Assembly (NCBI RefSeq): GCF_963674635.1 | Contig: NZ_OY771475.1 | Coordinates: 1,984,001 to 2,048,000 of the forward strand | Length of the DNA: 64,000 nt | Source: Breoghania sp. | GTDB lineage: Bacteria > Pseudomonadota > Alphaproteobacteria > Rhizobiales > Stappiaceae | Reading direction: 5' to 3' | Part shown: one piece after another, positions 12,601 through 20,395 of the stretch | Position numbering within the stretch: the first letter of the stretch is position 1 | How the letters are laid out: every line of letters begins with the position of its first letter | Program-made: the position numbers and the translations under genes | Notes under the pieces: generated by a model | The model's database searches: none | What the model saw: only the letters and a program-made list of their open reading frames with translations | Told to the model about the DNA's origin: nothing

Positions 12601-15600
12601 CCGTTTCAACCGGCTCGCTCGGGCCGTGCAGATCGAGCAGATAACTGATCCGGTTCGGGCCGACGGAGGGAACGGAGCCGGTGGCGATATAACCCTCGCC
12701 GCCACTGTCCTCGCCAATCATCTCGCGATAGCCGCTCGACGATGTGCCGACGAAGATACCGACCCTTTTGCCTGCGAGGCTTTCCGGCGCATGGCCCGCG
12801 TCCTCGATGGCTTTCCACGCATGGGTCAGCATGAGGCGCTGCTGCGGGTCCATCAGCCGGGCCTCGCGCGGCGAGATGCCGAAGGCCAGCGGATCGAACG
12901 CGAACACACCGTCGATGAAGCCGCCCCAATGGATGTTGGTCTTTCCCGGCTCGCGGCGCGGATCGCCGTCAAGCGCCTGCCAGGACCAGCGGTCCGGCGG
13001 AATGCGGGAGATGCAGTCACGGCCCGTGATCAGGTTTTCCCAGAATTCATCCGCATCCGCCGCCATGGGGAATGTGCAGCTGTGCCCGACGATCACGATG
13101 GGGTCGTCATCGGCGTCGATGGGGCGGGACTGCACACGCGGCTCAGGCTGCGTCCGGGCCGCAGCAACGGGCGGCGGCGTGGCAGAGGTCTGGCCGTCCA
13201 GCCCCAATTTCGCATCGGAAAGATCCGGCGCGATATGGGCGGCGAGGCGTTGCAGCGTGGCGAATTCGAAGAAATCGGCGGGCGAAAGCGCAAGGCCGAG
13301 GCCGGAATTTATCTGCGAGGCGAAAGCCGTCATGGTGACGGAATCGAAGCCGAAATCGCCAAGCTCCGTGTCCACGTCCAGAATGGCGGGGTCCACTTCC
13401 AGCGTAGAGGCGGCGATTTCCGTCACGCGTTCCAGGGTGCGGGCAAGGCGGGTTTCGGGCGTGACATCCGGCAGACTGGCGACGGGTTCGGACTGGCTGG
13501 CAGCGGGCGCGGCTGGCGCCACCGGGGCAACGGGAGCAACGGGGGCAGATGGACCCTCCCCCACCCAGTAGCGGGTCTTGGCGAAGGGATAGCCCGGAAG
13601 CGCGATGCGTTTGCCCGGCCGGCCCTTTCGCACGGACGCCCAGTCTATGCTCAGGCCACCGGCCCACAGCGTCAGCAGATCGTCCGCACGGCCTCTTTCG
13701 GCAAGTCCGGCTGCCGCCTCCCGCAAGGGGGCATCGGTTTCCAGAACCGCGTTTGTCCTGCGGTTGGGCTTGACCCGGCCCGTGTGCAGCGCCTCGCTGT
13801 CCTTGTCCGCCATATAGGCGCCCAGGCGGTCCAGCATCTCCTCGCGGGTTTCGGCCTTGAAGCCGAGGCGGAATTCCATCGGCTCGCGTGCGGTCTGCAA
13901 CGTGCAGGCGATGTCGCAAAGCGACGCCGTCTGGTCCGGGCGTTGGAGGAAGGCTCTCAGCTCCCCGGCCATCTGCTTCAACTGCGCCTGAGAGCGGGCG
14001 GACAGCACAATCAGGTCCGGATCGTTTGCGGGCGTCGCCGATGTGGACGGTGCGGGGGGCACATATTCTTCCACGACCACATGGGCGTTGGTGCCGCCGA
14101 AGCCGAAGCTGCTGACGCCTGCCCGACGCGGCAGGGTCTTGCCTTGCGCATCGCGCGGACGCGGCCAGGTTTCGCCAACCTGCGCCACATGGAAGGGGCT
14201 GCCCTTGAGCTTCAGATAGGGGTTGAGTTCCTCCGCATGGAGCGACTTGGCGATCTCGCCGTGGCGCATTTGCAGGAGAACCTTGATGAGGCCCGCGATA
14301 CCTGCGGCAAGTTCCAGATGGCCGATATTCGATTTGACCGAGCCGAGCGCGCAAGTATGCGCCGGAGCGGGGCCGAAACGCGCCTCCGCCTCGCGATCGA
14401 GATCGGCAAAGGCCGCCGTCAGCGCCTCCACCTCGATCGGATCGCCGAGCGGCGTTCCCGTTCCATGGGCCTCGATATAGCCGACGGTTCGCGGATCGAT
14501 CGCCGCCCGCCTGTAGGCATCGCGAATGAGGTCGGCCTGCGCCTTGGGATTGGGCGCGGTCAAGGTGGCGGCATGGCCGCCGTGGTTTTCGGCGCTTGAC
14601 CGGATGACGCCGAGGATGCGGTCGCCGTCGCGCTCCGCCGCGCTAAAGGATTTGAGGAAGACAAGCCCGACACCCTCGCCGCGCGCATAGCCATCGGCTT
14701 GCGCGGAAAAGGTCTGGCACTGGCCTTTCGGCGAGAGCATGCCCGCCTTTGCGAAGCCGACAAAGGTGTCGGGAAGCAGCAGCGCATTGATGCCGCCCGC
14801 GATCGCCTGTGTGCAATGGCCCGCGCGGATCGCCTCCGCCGCGCGGTGGACCGCGATCAACGCGCTGGAGCACGCCGTTTCCACCGCCACGCTGGGACCG
14901 TGCAGATCATAGAAATAGCTGATGCGGTTGGGCCCGAGCGAGGGGGCGAGCCCGGTCATAGCATAGCCTTCGATGTTCACGCCCGCTTGTGCGACAAGGC
15001 GGCTGTAGCCCATGTCGGCGGTTCCGACGAAGACGCCGGTCCTGGAGCCCGCAAGCGCCGAGGGCGCATAGCCCGCATCTTCCATCACCCGCCAGCTTTC
15101 GGTGAGAAGCAGGCGCTGCTGCGGGTCCATCATGCGCGCTTCGGGCGGAGAGATCCCGAAGAAGGCGGCATCAAACGCGCCGATATCGGAAATGAAGCCA
15201 CCCCATTTGACGTTGCCCTTGCCGGGCTCGCTCACGGGATCGCCCCAATAATCACGCCAATCCCAACGGTCCGACGGGATTTCGCAAATGCAGTTGCGGC
15301 CTTCCTTCAGGACCTCCCAGAAAGCCTCGATGTCCGGCGCGCCGGGAAACTGGCCGCTCATGCCGATGATGGCGATGGGATCGTCGGAAAGCGTTGCGGA
15401 CGCTTGCGCCGCGTTTGGGACGGAAGCGGTGACCGGCGGCACGGGCTCAGGTGCGGGGGCGGGCTCTGGCGTGACGGCGGCGTCGATTTCGGCTTCCACG
15501 CTGGCATCAACGCCCAGACCCGCCGCCATGGCAGCCGTTTCTTCTTCCGCCAGATATCCGGCCAACCCTTCCAGAACCGGATATTCGAAGAACAGCGTCG

Positions 15601-18600
15601 GCGTCAGTTCCAGATCGAAAAGATCGTTCAGGCGGTTGGCAAACTGGGTGAAGCCGATGGAATCGAAGCCGTATTCGGTCAGTTCCACATCCACGTCGAT
15701 ATCGTCGGGCGACACCTTCAGTTGCGCGCTCGCGGCTTCCAGAAGCGCGCTCAGCACCGCACGGCGCAGACGGTCGGGATCGGCGCGTTTGCGCACCGAT
15801 GCGGCTTGCGGCCCGCCTGTCGCCTGCGGCTTCGCCTCAAACGCACCGCCCACGAAGCGGCGAATACGGGTGGGATCGCCGGGTGTGACGGCGACGCGCG
15901 AGGTGGACCCCGCAAGAGCCGCGCACAGGGCATCGAGCCCGGTATCGGTTTCCATCGGCACAAGGCCGGTGGTGCGGCGCATGAGGTCTTCCTGCGCGGT
16001 GTCGATCCGCATCCCGCCATCGCGCCAGAGCGGCCAGGCGATGGAGCGGGTCACGCCGTGGCATTTGCCCGCAAGGCGGCGGGTCTCGCGCGCTTGCGCA
16101 AACGTATCGAGGAAGGCGTTGGCGGCGGCATAATCCGCCTGCCCGATATTGCCGACCACGCCGGAGATCGAGGAATAGAAGGCGAGAAAATCGAGCGGTG
16201 CGTCACCGATGGCGGCGTCCAGCGCGACCGCACCACTGACCTTGGGCGCGAGAACGGCGGCCAGTTGCTCCCCCGTCTTGCGCGCGAAGGCCTCGTCGCG
16301 GATCACGCCCGCGGTATGAATGACGCCATCAAGATTGCCGTGGGTCTCGCGGATTTCGCGCACGAGATTTTCGACAGACACGGTGTCGGAGACATCGGCG
16401 CGGATGTGATGGAGACCGGGAGTTTCGGCGATCCAGCTTGCGACGTCGCCTTCCGCAGCACTGCGGCTTGCCAGAACGACGGTCGCGCCGGGCGCGTCTT
16501 CAAGGATACGCCCTGCAAGCGCGCGCCCCAGCGCGCCGGTGCCGCCGGTGATCAGATAGACGCCATCGGCGCGCCATGGCCGTGAGGCCGGTTCAGGGGC
16601 AGCAGCGACCTCCTCCCAGACCTCCATCATGAGCCCCGCGCCTTCCGCCTTCAGACAGGCACCTGCGGGGGCGCTTGCGGCGGTTTTCAGGAGGGGTGCG
16701 AGGTCGGCACCTTCAGGCACCAGCAGAAGCTGGCCGGAAAGCTTCGGATGTTCGCGGCCCATCGACCGCATCATGGCGGCGAGCGCTGCGAGCGGGGCTG
16801 TGTCGGGCGTCTCTGTCAGAACAAGCTGGATCACGGCGGAAGCGGAGGACAGTTCCGCCTGCCCTATGACCAGAAGTTGCTCAGCAAGGCGATGGAACCG
16901 CGCATCGAGCGGGGTGGCGGGATCATCATCCAGCGCGCGGATATCGGCATCCGGCAGGGTGGTTTTCAGGGCATTCGCATCGCCTGCACCGGACGTCAGG
17001 AGCACGATATGGCGGGCCGGGATCTCTGGCGGGGCGGCGGGCGCCAAGGCCCGCCAGTGCGGCTCGAAGCGCAGAGCTTCGGGCCCATCGGCGCCGGTCG
17101 GGGTGCTTTGCTCCAGCGCCCTTGTGGTGAAACCGGCCAAGCGCACGCGCGGGCTGCCATCCTCGGCCAGAAGGTCGATATCCATCCGCATGAGGCCGGA
17201 GGCCGTGCGCTCGCGGATGCGGACATCGGCCCACATCTTGGCTTCGAGCGGACCACGGCTCTCCACGCTCTCGATGGAGAACGGCAGGGCGGCCGCCGTC
17301 CGCGCCTCCCCGTCTTCATCGAGCGCAAGACCGACCGCCGATTGCAACGCGCCGTCCATCAGCCCCGGATGCAGGACGAAATCGGAAAGCGTGGCGCGAA
17401 GCCGTTCCGGCAGGACAAGCTTCGCCAGAACCTGCGCCTCCCCTGCGGCATCGGTGGAGATGGCGAGATCGGCGATCAGGCGATGGCTCGGTCCGTAAGT
17501 CAGCCCCATCGCATCGAAGGCGGCATAGGCTTCGCTGCCGGAAAGATGGCGGGCGGGACGGTTTCGCAAGGCATCCAGATCGCGCGGCGGGTCCTGCGTC
17601 ACGTCCCCTGTCGCGATTTTCATCTGCGCATGGACGCGGCGTTCGCCGCCCGGCATTTGGGTGAAGATTTCCGCGCGCGCATCCCCGTCGCCCGGCCTCG
17701 TGATCTCGCAGGTGATGCGGGTCGGACCCTCCACCTTCAGCTGGGCCATCCAGACGACCTTGCGCAAGATCGGGTTGGCGATCCCGGCCTTTGCAGCGGC
17801 TGCGCGGGCAAGTTCCAGATAGGCCACACCCGGCAGGACCGGCACACCGGCGACCTTGTGATCGGCGAGAAAGGCCTCATGGCCTGTGACGGTCAGGACA
17901 AAGGCGCCCGCGCCTTGCGCTGACGGGTCGAGCGTATCGCGGCCCGTTGCGGTTTCCAGTTCCGGCAACCAATAGCGTTTGCGCTGGAAGGGATAGGCCG
18001 GAAGCGCGATGCGGGGCGGGCGGGTTTCGCCATAGAGCTCCGCCCAGTTCACTTCGCCGCCCATGCCCCAGTGGCGGGCGATGACTTCCGGCTCTTGCCC
18101 GCGCGGATGAAGCATCTCGACACGATCGCGATGTCCGGGTTTGATCGTGCCGCAGATCGCCGCATTTTCATCGCCGGAAAGATAAGCCTCCAACTTGCCG
18201 ATGAGGTCGTCGGTGCCATCTGCGATGAAGGCTGCGCGGTGGCGCATCGCGTCGCGTCCGATCTGGAGCGTGTAGGCGAGCGAGGCGAAATCGGCGTCAC
18301 GCGCGGCGTCTTTCAGGCGGGCGATGGCCTCTTTCAGGGCCCCGGCATTCTTTGCCGAAACCGGCACCACGACGGTGCCTTGCGCGGCACAAGAGGGGTG
18401 CGCCTGCGACGGGCGGTATTCCTCGATCACCAGATGCACATTGGTGCCGCCCGCGCCGAAGGAACTCAGGCCCGCCCGACGCGGCTGTTCCCGACCATCA
18501 ATGACCGGGCGTTTCCAGGAGGCTGCGGATTGCAGGAGATAGAGCGGGCTTGCCTCAAACTCCAGAAGCGGGTTCGGCTCGTCACAATGGAGCGAGCGGA

Positions 18601-20395
18601 AGAGTGTGCCGGATTTCAGCGCCAGCACCACCTTGATGAGCCCTGCGATACCGGCGGAGGCCTCCGTGTGGCCGATATTGGATTTGACCGAGCCGATGCC
18701 GGTAACGGGTGTTACGGGCGGCTCCAGACCGTGGTCGCGATAAAGCTCGCTGAAGGCGAGTTTCAGGCCTTCCACCTCGATCGGATCGCCCAGCCGGGTG
18801 CCCGTGCCGTGGCATTCGACAAGGCCGATGGTGCGCGGGTCCGTGCCTGCCTGCCGGTGCGCCGCCACGATGAGAGCGGCCTGCGCCTTGGGGTTGGGCG
18901 CGGTGAGCGATGTCGCGCCGCCGCCGTGATGTTCGACGGATCCGCGGATCACGCCGAGGATCGGATCGCCGTCACGCTCGGCCAGATCGAGCCGTTTCAA
19001 CAGCACAGCGCCCACACCGTCGGAGCGGGCATAGCCGTTGGCGTCTTTGGAAAAGGTCTTGCAACGCCCGTCCGGCGAAATCATGCCCACCTTGGAGAAC
19101 ATGATGTGCTGGAGCGGCGACAGCATCAGGTTCGACCCGCCCGCAATCGCCATATCGCAGCCCTCGTGGCGGATGCTCATCACGCCGCGATGGATGGCCA
19201 CCAGCGAACTGGAACAGGCGGTATCCACCACCTCGCTCGGCCCGTGGATATCGAGCAGGAAGGAAATCCGGTTCGGGCAGAAGGAATGGCCAAGCCCGGT
19301 CAGCTGCTGGGCCTCCATGATATCGGCCCGGTTCACCATCACGGTGTAATCGATCAGGTTGATGCCGAGGAACAGGCCCACCTTGCGACCTGCGAGCGAT
19401 CCGGGCGCATAACCGCCCTTTTCGATGAGCGACCACACGCATTCCATGAACAGGCGGTGCTGCGGATCCATCAGTTCCGCTTCGCGCGGAGAGATGTTGA
19501 AGAAGCCCGCATCGAACATGTCGACATCGGGAACGAAACCGCCAAACCTGACGTCTGTGAAAGCCCCCTTCTTCGGATCGCCAAAGACCGTGCGCCAGTC
19601 CCAGCGTTCCGGCGGGATCTCCTCCATGCAATCGTCGCCCGCCGCCAGATGGGAGGCAAAGGTTTCCAGATCCGGACTTTTCGGGAACATGCCCTCAATA
19701 GACAGGATCGCGATCGGAGCGTCATGGGTGTCCGGCCCGCCGACGGCGGACTGCTCCGGCTCAACGGCACGGGGTGCCGGGGTCGCCGATCTGGCTGAGA
19801 CCGCCCGGTGGCGGCGCAACCAACTGGCGGGCGGGGCGGAAGCGGACCGGGAATGCGGCCCCGGTTCCACCTTCGGCCCAGCAACAGGTTCGGGAACCGG
19901 TGCGAGGTCCGATTCCGGGTCCGATTTTGGCTCCTGCTCTGGGGCTTTGCCTTGCTCCAGCTTGTCGTAATGCGCTTCGATGGATTTCCCGTAGCGGGCG
20001 AGCAGGATTTCGCTCAGGTCATCGAGATGCTGGGCCTCGAAAAAGGTCGTGGGGGCAACCGAGATCGCGAAATGGCGTGAGATCTGGACCATGATCTCGG
20101 TAATCGCGATGGAATCCACACCGAGATTGGCGAGGTTCTCCTGCGGATCGAGTTCCTCTTTCGGCATACGCAGGGCGGATGCCGCGATCTGCCAGACATC
20201 GCGCGACAGGCGCTCCGACAGGGGCGTTTTGGGGGGCGTCTGGGGGCGCGTGTCGGTCCTGTCGTCCGGTGTCTTCTTTGCGGATTTTTCGGCCTCCGCC
20301 CTTGCGGCGACGCGCGCGGCTGCCCGCTCGACCAGCTCGCGGTCGAGAATTTGCGCCATGCGGGCGCGCAGGCTGTCGCGCGGGGCGTCGCTCAT
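620..20395 (-). CDS. Trans-AT PKS-NRPS megasynthase, terminal assembly-line protein (modules 6 ACP to TE)
   Basis: The protein has 6591 residues. Its start at 20395 overlaps the FMO stop by ATGA; an in-frame ATG 32 codons further upstream lies inside the FMO gene and was rejected. Domains by approximate active-site residue: ACP6 (Ser ~95); KS7 (Cys ~393), DH7 (His ~847, intact HxxxGxxxxP and DxxxQ), KR7 (~1285, Asp of the LDD-type motif), ACP7 (~1578); KS8 (~1842), ACP8 (~2351); KS9 (~2599), DH9 (~3046, Gly of the His motif changed to Ala), ACP9 (~3337); KS10 (~3584), KR10 (~4187), ACP10 (~4492); KS11 (~4749), ACP11 (~5176); condensation domain (HHIVTDG ~5375), adenylation domain (YTSGSTG ~5855), PCP (GGNSL ~6260), thioesterase (GWSLGG ~6410). 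There are no embedded ATs, so malonyl groups must be supplied in trans. The N-terminal ACP completes a module whose KS sits at the end of the upstream PKS. The protein should finish the chain, add one amino acid and release it. Confidence 0.95.
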   Translation of the reverse strand: MSDAPRDSLRARMAQILDRELVERAAARVAARAEAEKSAKKTPDDRTDTRPQTPPKTPLSERLSRDVWQIAASALRMPKEELDPQENLANLGVDSIAITEIMVQISRHFAISVAPTTFFEAQHLDDLSEILLARYGKSIEAHYDKLEQGKAPEQEPKSDPESDLAPVPEPVAGPKVEPGPHSRSASAPPASWLRRHRAVSARSATPAPRAVEPEQSAVGGPDTHDAPIAILSIEGMFPKSPDLETFASHLAAGDDCMEEIPPERWDWRTVFGDPKKGAFTDVRFGGFVPDVDMFDAGFFNISPREAELMDPQHRLFMECVWSLIEKGGYAPGSLAGRKVGLFLGINLIDYTVMVNRADIMEAQQLTGLGHSFCPNRISFLLDIHGPSEVVDTACSSSLVAIHRGVMSIRHEGCDMAIAGGSNLMLSPLQHIMFSKVGMISPDGRCKTFSKDANGYARSDGVGAVLLKRLDLAERDGDPILGVIRGSVEHHGGGATSLTAPNPKAQAALIVAAHRQAGTDPRTIGLVECHGTGTRLGDPIEVEGLKLAFSELYRDHGLEPPVTPVTGIGSVKSNIGHTEASAGIAGLIKVVLALKSGTLFRSLHCDEPNPLLEFEASPLYLLQSAASWKRPVIDGREQPRRAGLSSFGAGGTNVHLVIEEYRPSQAHPSCAAQGTVVVPVSAKNAGALKEAIARLKDAARDADFASLAYTLQIGRDAMRHRAAFIADGTDDLIGKLEAYLSGDENAAICGTIKPGHRDRVEMLHPRGQEPEVIARHWGMGGEVNWAELYGETRPPRIALPAYPFQRKRYWLPELETATGRDTLDPSAQGAGAFVLTVTGHEAFLADHKVAGVPVLPGVAYLELARAAAAKAGIANPILRKVVWMAQLKVEGPTRITCEITRPGDGDARAEIFTQMPGGERRVHAQMKIATGDVTQDPPRDLDALRNRPARHLSGSEAYAAFDAMGLTYGPSHRLIADLAISTDAAGEAQVLAKLVLPERLRATLSDFVLHPGLMDGALQSAVGLALDEDGEARTAAALPFSIESVESRGPLEAKMWADVRIRERTASGLMRMDIDLLAEDGSPRVRLAGFTTRALEQSTPTGADGPEALRFEPHWRALAPAAPPEIPARHIVLLTSGAGDANALKTTLPDADIRALDDDPATPLDARFHRLAEQLLVIGQAELSSASAVIQLVLTETPDTAPLAALAAMMRSMGREHPKLSGQLLLVPEGADLAPLLKTAASAPAGACLKAEGAGLMMEVWEEVAAAPEPASRPWRADGVYLITGGTGALGRALAGRILEDAPGATVVLASRSAAEGDVASWIAETPGLHHIRADVSDTVSVENLVREIRETHGNLDGVIHTAGVIRDEAFARKTGEQLAAVLAPKVSGAVALDAAIGDAPLDFLAFYSSISGVVGNIGQADYAAANAFLDTFAQARETRRLAGKCHGVTRSIAWPLWRDGGMRIDTAQEDLMRRTTGLVPMETDTGLDALCAALAGSTSRVAVTPGDPTRIRRFVGGAFEAKPQATGGPQAASVRKRADPDRLRRAVLSALLEAASAQLKVSPDDIDVDVELTEYGFDSIGFTQFANRLNDLFDLELTPTLFFEYPVLEGLAGYLAEEETAAMAAGLGVDASVEAEIDAAVTPEPAPAPEPVPPVTASVPNAAQASATLSDDPIAIIGMSGQFPGAPDIEAFWEVLKEGRNCICEIPSDRWDWRDYWGDPVSEPGKGNVKWGGFISDIGAFDAAFFGISPPEARMMDPQQRLLLTESWRVMEDAGYAPSALAGSRTGVFVGTADMGYSRLVAQAGVNIEGYAMTGLAPSLGPNRISYFYDLHGPSVAVETACSSALIAVHRAAEAIRAGHCTQAIAGGINALLLPDTFVGFAKAGMLSPKGQCQTFSAQADGYARGEGVGLVFLKSFSAAERDGDRILGVIRSSAENHGGHAATLTAPNPKAQADLIRDAYRRAAIDPRTVGYIEAHGTGTPLGDPIEVEALTAAFADLDREAEARFGPAPAHTCALGSVKSNIGHLELAAGIAGLIKVLLQMRHGEIAKSLHAEELNPYLKLKGSPFHVAQVGETWPRPRDAQGKTLPRRAGVSSFGFGGTNAHVVVEEYVPPAPSTSATPANDPDLIVLSARSQAQLKQMAGELRAFLQRPDQTASLCDIACTLQTAREPMEFRLGFKAETREEMLDRLGAYMADKDSEALHTGRVKPNRRTNAVLETDAPLREAAAGLAERGRADDLLTLWAGGLSIDWASVRKGRPGKRIALPGYPFAKTRYWVGEGPSAPVAPVAPVAPAAPAASQSEPVASLPDVTPETRLARTLERVTEIAASTLEVDPAILDVDTELGDFGFDSVTMTAFASQINSGLGLALSPADFFEFATLQRLAAHIAPDLSDAKLGLDGQTSATPPPVAAARTQPEPRVQSRPIDADDDPIVIVGHSCTFPMAADADEFWENLITGRDCISRIPPDRWSWQALDGDPRREPGKTNIHWGGFIDGVFAFDPLAFGISPREARLMDPQQRLMLTHAWKAIEDAGHAPESLAGKRVGIFVGTSSSGYREMIGEDSGGEGYIATGSVPSVGPNRISYLLDLHGPSEPVETACSSSLVALHRAVQAIRAGDCDMALVGGVNTIVTPEAHISFAKAGTLSSDGRCKTFSADANGYVRGEGVGMLFVRRLSDARRDGDPILAVIRATAINHGGHANSLTAPNTQAQADLIIEAYAKAGIDPCTVGYIEAHGTGTALGDPVEINALKSAFRSLPKSDVRLEETGCALGSVKTNIGHLELAAGVAGVIKVLKQFEHHRLAPSLHCAAVNPYIDLAESPFRIQREAAEWRPVRDENGNPLPLRAGISSFGFGGVNAHAILEEYRPDEARAPEQSPRGPVVVTLSARTPERLKEAAADLLAEINRGGIAPADMADLAFTLQVGRTGRTERLAIVATSPEDLRAALACYLAGEANPDIFTGTASKSVPAALRPDASLEEIAGHWVKGGHVDWQTLDPAPHRRLRLPTTPFARDVYRAGAAPTASEPPATDADIRLHADAFYLKDHVVRAKPILPGAMSLELVCRAALARNCAGPLPLALSGVTWRRPIELAAGTLDLTVALEEASGGGHAFRLRPVAEGQADFMRGVVRAADDAQPAPLDIAALQAACHRSHDPNWLYASYSALGIDYGPAMRAIVDLQSGDGEVLARLAVPRAAQRAGGGETFTLHPSLIDGAFQAALVAFTQDGDSALALPYGIDRVTVFEPTDETMWAHLRVRPAGEGVRKLDIVLADETGKICASIEGFSVRVMPGAREDVAPSKPADAATVERYFTNLIARETEIDAATISLTAQLEDYGIDSVLIMQLTDVLERDFGPLPKTLFFEHQTLGALIGYFRETHGTRLAEICGGAAPQSPAIPAPFSAKAPADTVRRGREARDEPIAIIGLAGRYPGARNVEEFWQNLAAGRDSVTEVPATRWDHARYYDPERQIGKTTCRHGGFIEGHDRFDPMFFNISPREARFLDPQERLFLQCAWETLEDAGYTRETVAPGGDVGVFAGVMWEEYQLYTAELNARGIPAALAGSAAAIANRVSHFFNFHGPSIALDTMCSSSLTAIHLASEALRSGDCSVALAGGVNLTSHPNKYCALSQGRFLSVNGRCEAFGAGGDGYVPAEGVGAVLLKPLSKAEADGDRIHGVILACALNHGGKTNGFTVPNPLAQTAVIEKACHRAGIALSDVSYIEAHGTGTSLGDPIEIAALTRAFEARGETAAPCAIGSVKSNIGHAESAAGMAGLTKILLQMRHGQLAPSLHAEVLNPNIDFAGSPFRVQQKLEPWTSDGPRIAGLSSFGAGGSNAHLVIAQYQETAQPVATLEPTVFPVSARDPERLTALLQNLRAHLDTVDERDLPRIAFTLQEGREAFEERLAIIAGSLQSLKEGLDHALRGEASEATFRARAANPGARLASSENLRDIAAGWVMGAAVNWQALRKGPKPRPISLPSYPFAEEVHWLPVLEGEPACAAAPACPQEPLPLLYAPDWRAQDIQPTGEAAKPLHVLVACDAACPTLADDLRRAGAEVALLEASGTSPAERYSGLAWVLLERLKDLARKKEPRTVQVVVPLSGDNGLLEGLSGLLRSASLEHPFLACKLIAVEDGLPGLAHRLDAEVGAAKDQSEIRYTEGARLVRHWREITPATPAPTCAPWKENGVYLLTGGAGGIGLHVADAIAASGCKPSLWLTGRSALKPEAEATLKRLEGHGARVRYRRIDVTDGDAVAALIDEIRQIAGALTGVFHGAGVTRDGLLLSKTAGAFTQVLAPKVTGVQCLDRAIGDAPLDFLVLFASAAGALGNPGQTDYAAANACLDAFAAQRNAMVEAGTRHGHTVSIDWPYWRDGGMSMDERTILSLERAAGVTPLETAPGIAALKAILAAGDEAQVLVLEGDHDRLREQMKSLQAPAAKPVPKPVTAAAPELVKRSDPAPAAADRDATIAAIRAGFSDALGIPQDRLRLDDTIDRFGVDSVLGLEIVEALEARFGALPPTILFEFPTINRLADELAGKLSTGAAPQAPENPQAPQPVAPSGPVRSTPVQSVSQPDPTLRLASAPETSDIAIIAVAGRFPDADTVERFAELLRQGHDFITEIPADRPDLVPVYSPRKGEPGASHCKWGAFLSNVDSFDAEFFGFTPRAADLSDPQERLFLETAWHLFERAGHTRDWLAEHYERRVGVFVGSMYNQYPGLASEPDARALLSLSSYAGIANRTSFFFDLQGPSVAVDSMCSSGLQAVHQAVQSLRAGECRLAVAGGVNLSIHPAKYEALSRGGLVAADPEARAFSGGAGYLPAEAVGAVLLKPVADALADGDRILAVIKGSLANHAGHSAGYAVPSVDAQERLLADSFRMANVDPASISYIEAAATGSQIGDAIELRALSSLYLNVADAHPAIGSVKANMGHAEGASGLAQLVKVLAQFEHQELFPSFVKPGASDAFRGTALRPLAELTPWTPLEGAPRRAMISSFGAGGSNVHLILEEAPDVRAPAASDEPALPRLFPVSARDEDRLRALRFALAAHLRRHRDVSLEALSRTLRFGRESFECEILLAAESLQELIDKLEDQAYRETGDALAAAARSPEISRQGPMLVLPGYPFKRTRHWLKTTPVEVPSAAPASAADMPGGETPLAFICKVLAGELGRPVENVAPDADLEHLGVDSMARMRLVYALEEAYGVSLTAQDMEDHPTPARLAGLLAGSLPAIQAGPVAAEIESRQPTASPIRRATPERRPLGEAQKGLWVLHSLYPQSGDYNVPSAYLCRDIDRAALAKALEWLLNEYPILATRLEEGEGEPVLVARADGPEIQPVTLSKELERDAFLRQRALIPFDLAKGVFRVESITGDRLEPGTSVLMFVAHHIVTDGVSSALISGAFWQAYDHFAKGAHAPKPNPLAADYAEFVEWETGFAASEDGRLQKAWWLEKLAGPLPDLRLPVISGARRKRERAGDSQELRLSQDLTDRLADLARELGTSQASLYLSAFAGLLYRYTGERDLLIGVPTLRRPARRFAETLGFCANMIGFRHELDPELEARLLATRIHTELGEALAHGDYPFAGIARELGGTVSGEPPYQVTFAYQSFGAEHAAIESVAKGDVRLLDQIRQSGDTPFGIEVQNDAQGALIIANYDANAFARGTMGRMLQHYRMLLQALAEGTSEPVSTLPMMTRSETERALHHWSHERLVETVQIPVHDLILARARQMPGALAVSGAQGALTYKRLAARIRQIVQLLEKRGLKPGEKVGVFLGRTPDSIAALLAVLASGGVWVSLDPEYPDERLAFIVRDAGPRVVLSDTAHADRLKGLKTPPAHVIDLDRERPGLRSRFAQVSLGEIRLGDPAYVIYTSGSTGAPKGVVVSHGALSRHCQIVGREYGISESDVALQFAPASVDTALEQMLPILIAGGRLELRPEGLQGPEAFHHYLSEKAITVADLPPVYLHELLRAWGSRKPEARPLALRLVIVGGEALTGDVVEAWARSPLADLRLINAYGPTEATITAFIHDVKPADRGSDAPMGVPIGRPLAGVEIYILDENGNLVPDGIVGELHLGGDRLAIGYHGRPALTEEKFATHRIGGREIRLYATGDLACFRPNSGGLVEFRGRIDDQVKIRGHRIELGEVEAALTACGIAEAAVLVERNRVGDPVLTAYLALPQTDIAMADVKARLAEMLPAHMVPSIWVRLDRLPKTISGKIDRLALRRQETAIRKESGETRAPRDRLEEHLHAIWTEALGRPTDDGGLGIDEDFSLAGGNSLLTVRLLGRIHQVFGASLSVADLAGAGTIASQARLLRRRGISAPLTNRAGATTRSSLIVSLRQPERMAGNGAPEAPPLFLIHPVAGTLSCYRPLLEALTFEAPVYGLRAAGLEPGETPQTDSLEALAGQYLRQVLKVQQSGPYRLCGWSLGGVIAYEMARQLKEAGEEVSFLGLIDSYTPTDIIGVQGGEGLTPADLDLACRRAFVRDLFGVDVALAPDQDVVRFVHALPQFDAVFPGGTEAEVHRLLDVFSANFRLVRSYDPPRSTLPITLVRAMDGLDGDFVEGWTALSSLPLRVRRVAADHYSVLRQPALADWLPEFSKELMADPV
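630..4665 (-). other. C-A-PCP-TE termination module (domain-level entry)
   Basis: This is the C-terminal NRPS module of the megasynthase. The condensation domain has HHxxxDG. The adenylation domain has YTSGSTGxPKG, a NAYGPTE core and the A10 lysine (SGKID). Hand alignment to the GrsA pocket reads Asp235, Thr236, Glu239, Asp278, Ile299, Gly301, Ala322, Ile330, Thr331, Lys517. Acidic residues at 239 and 278 suggest a basic substrate such as Arg, Lys or Orn. The type I thioesterase has GWSLGG and a C-terminal His. Only the substrate call is uncertain. Confidence 0.8.
5385..6660 (-). other. Non-elongating ketosynthase KS0 (module 11)
   Basis: This ketosynthase keeps its acylation cysteine (DSMCSS) and the distal NMGH motif. 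The usual EAHGTGT motif reads EAAATGS, so the His needed for malonyl decarboxylation is missing. Such KS0 domains transfer the chain without extending it. Here it precedes ACP11 and the condensation domain, so module 11 probably only hands the chain to the NRPS. Confidence 0.8.

Noticed and set aside
11771..14599. Long plus-strand open frame (942 codons) opposite the PKS, and many similar ones along 1364-42166
   Set aside because: They mirror the codon periodicity of the minus-strand PKS, contain no recognisable domains and lack ribosome binding sites. They are antisense shadows of GC-rich coding sequence.
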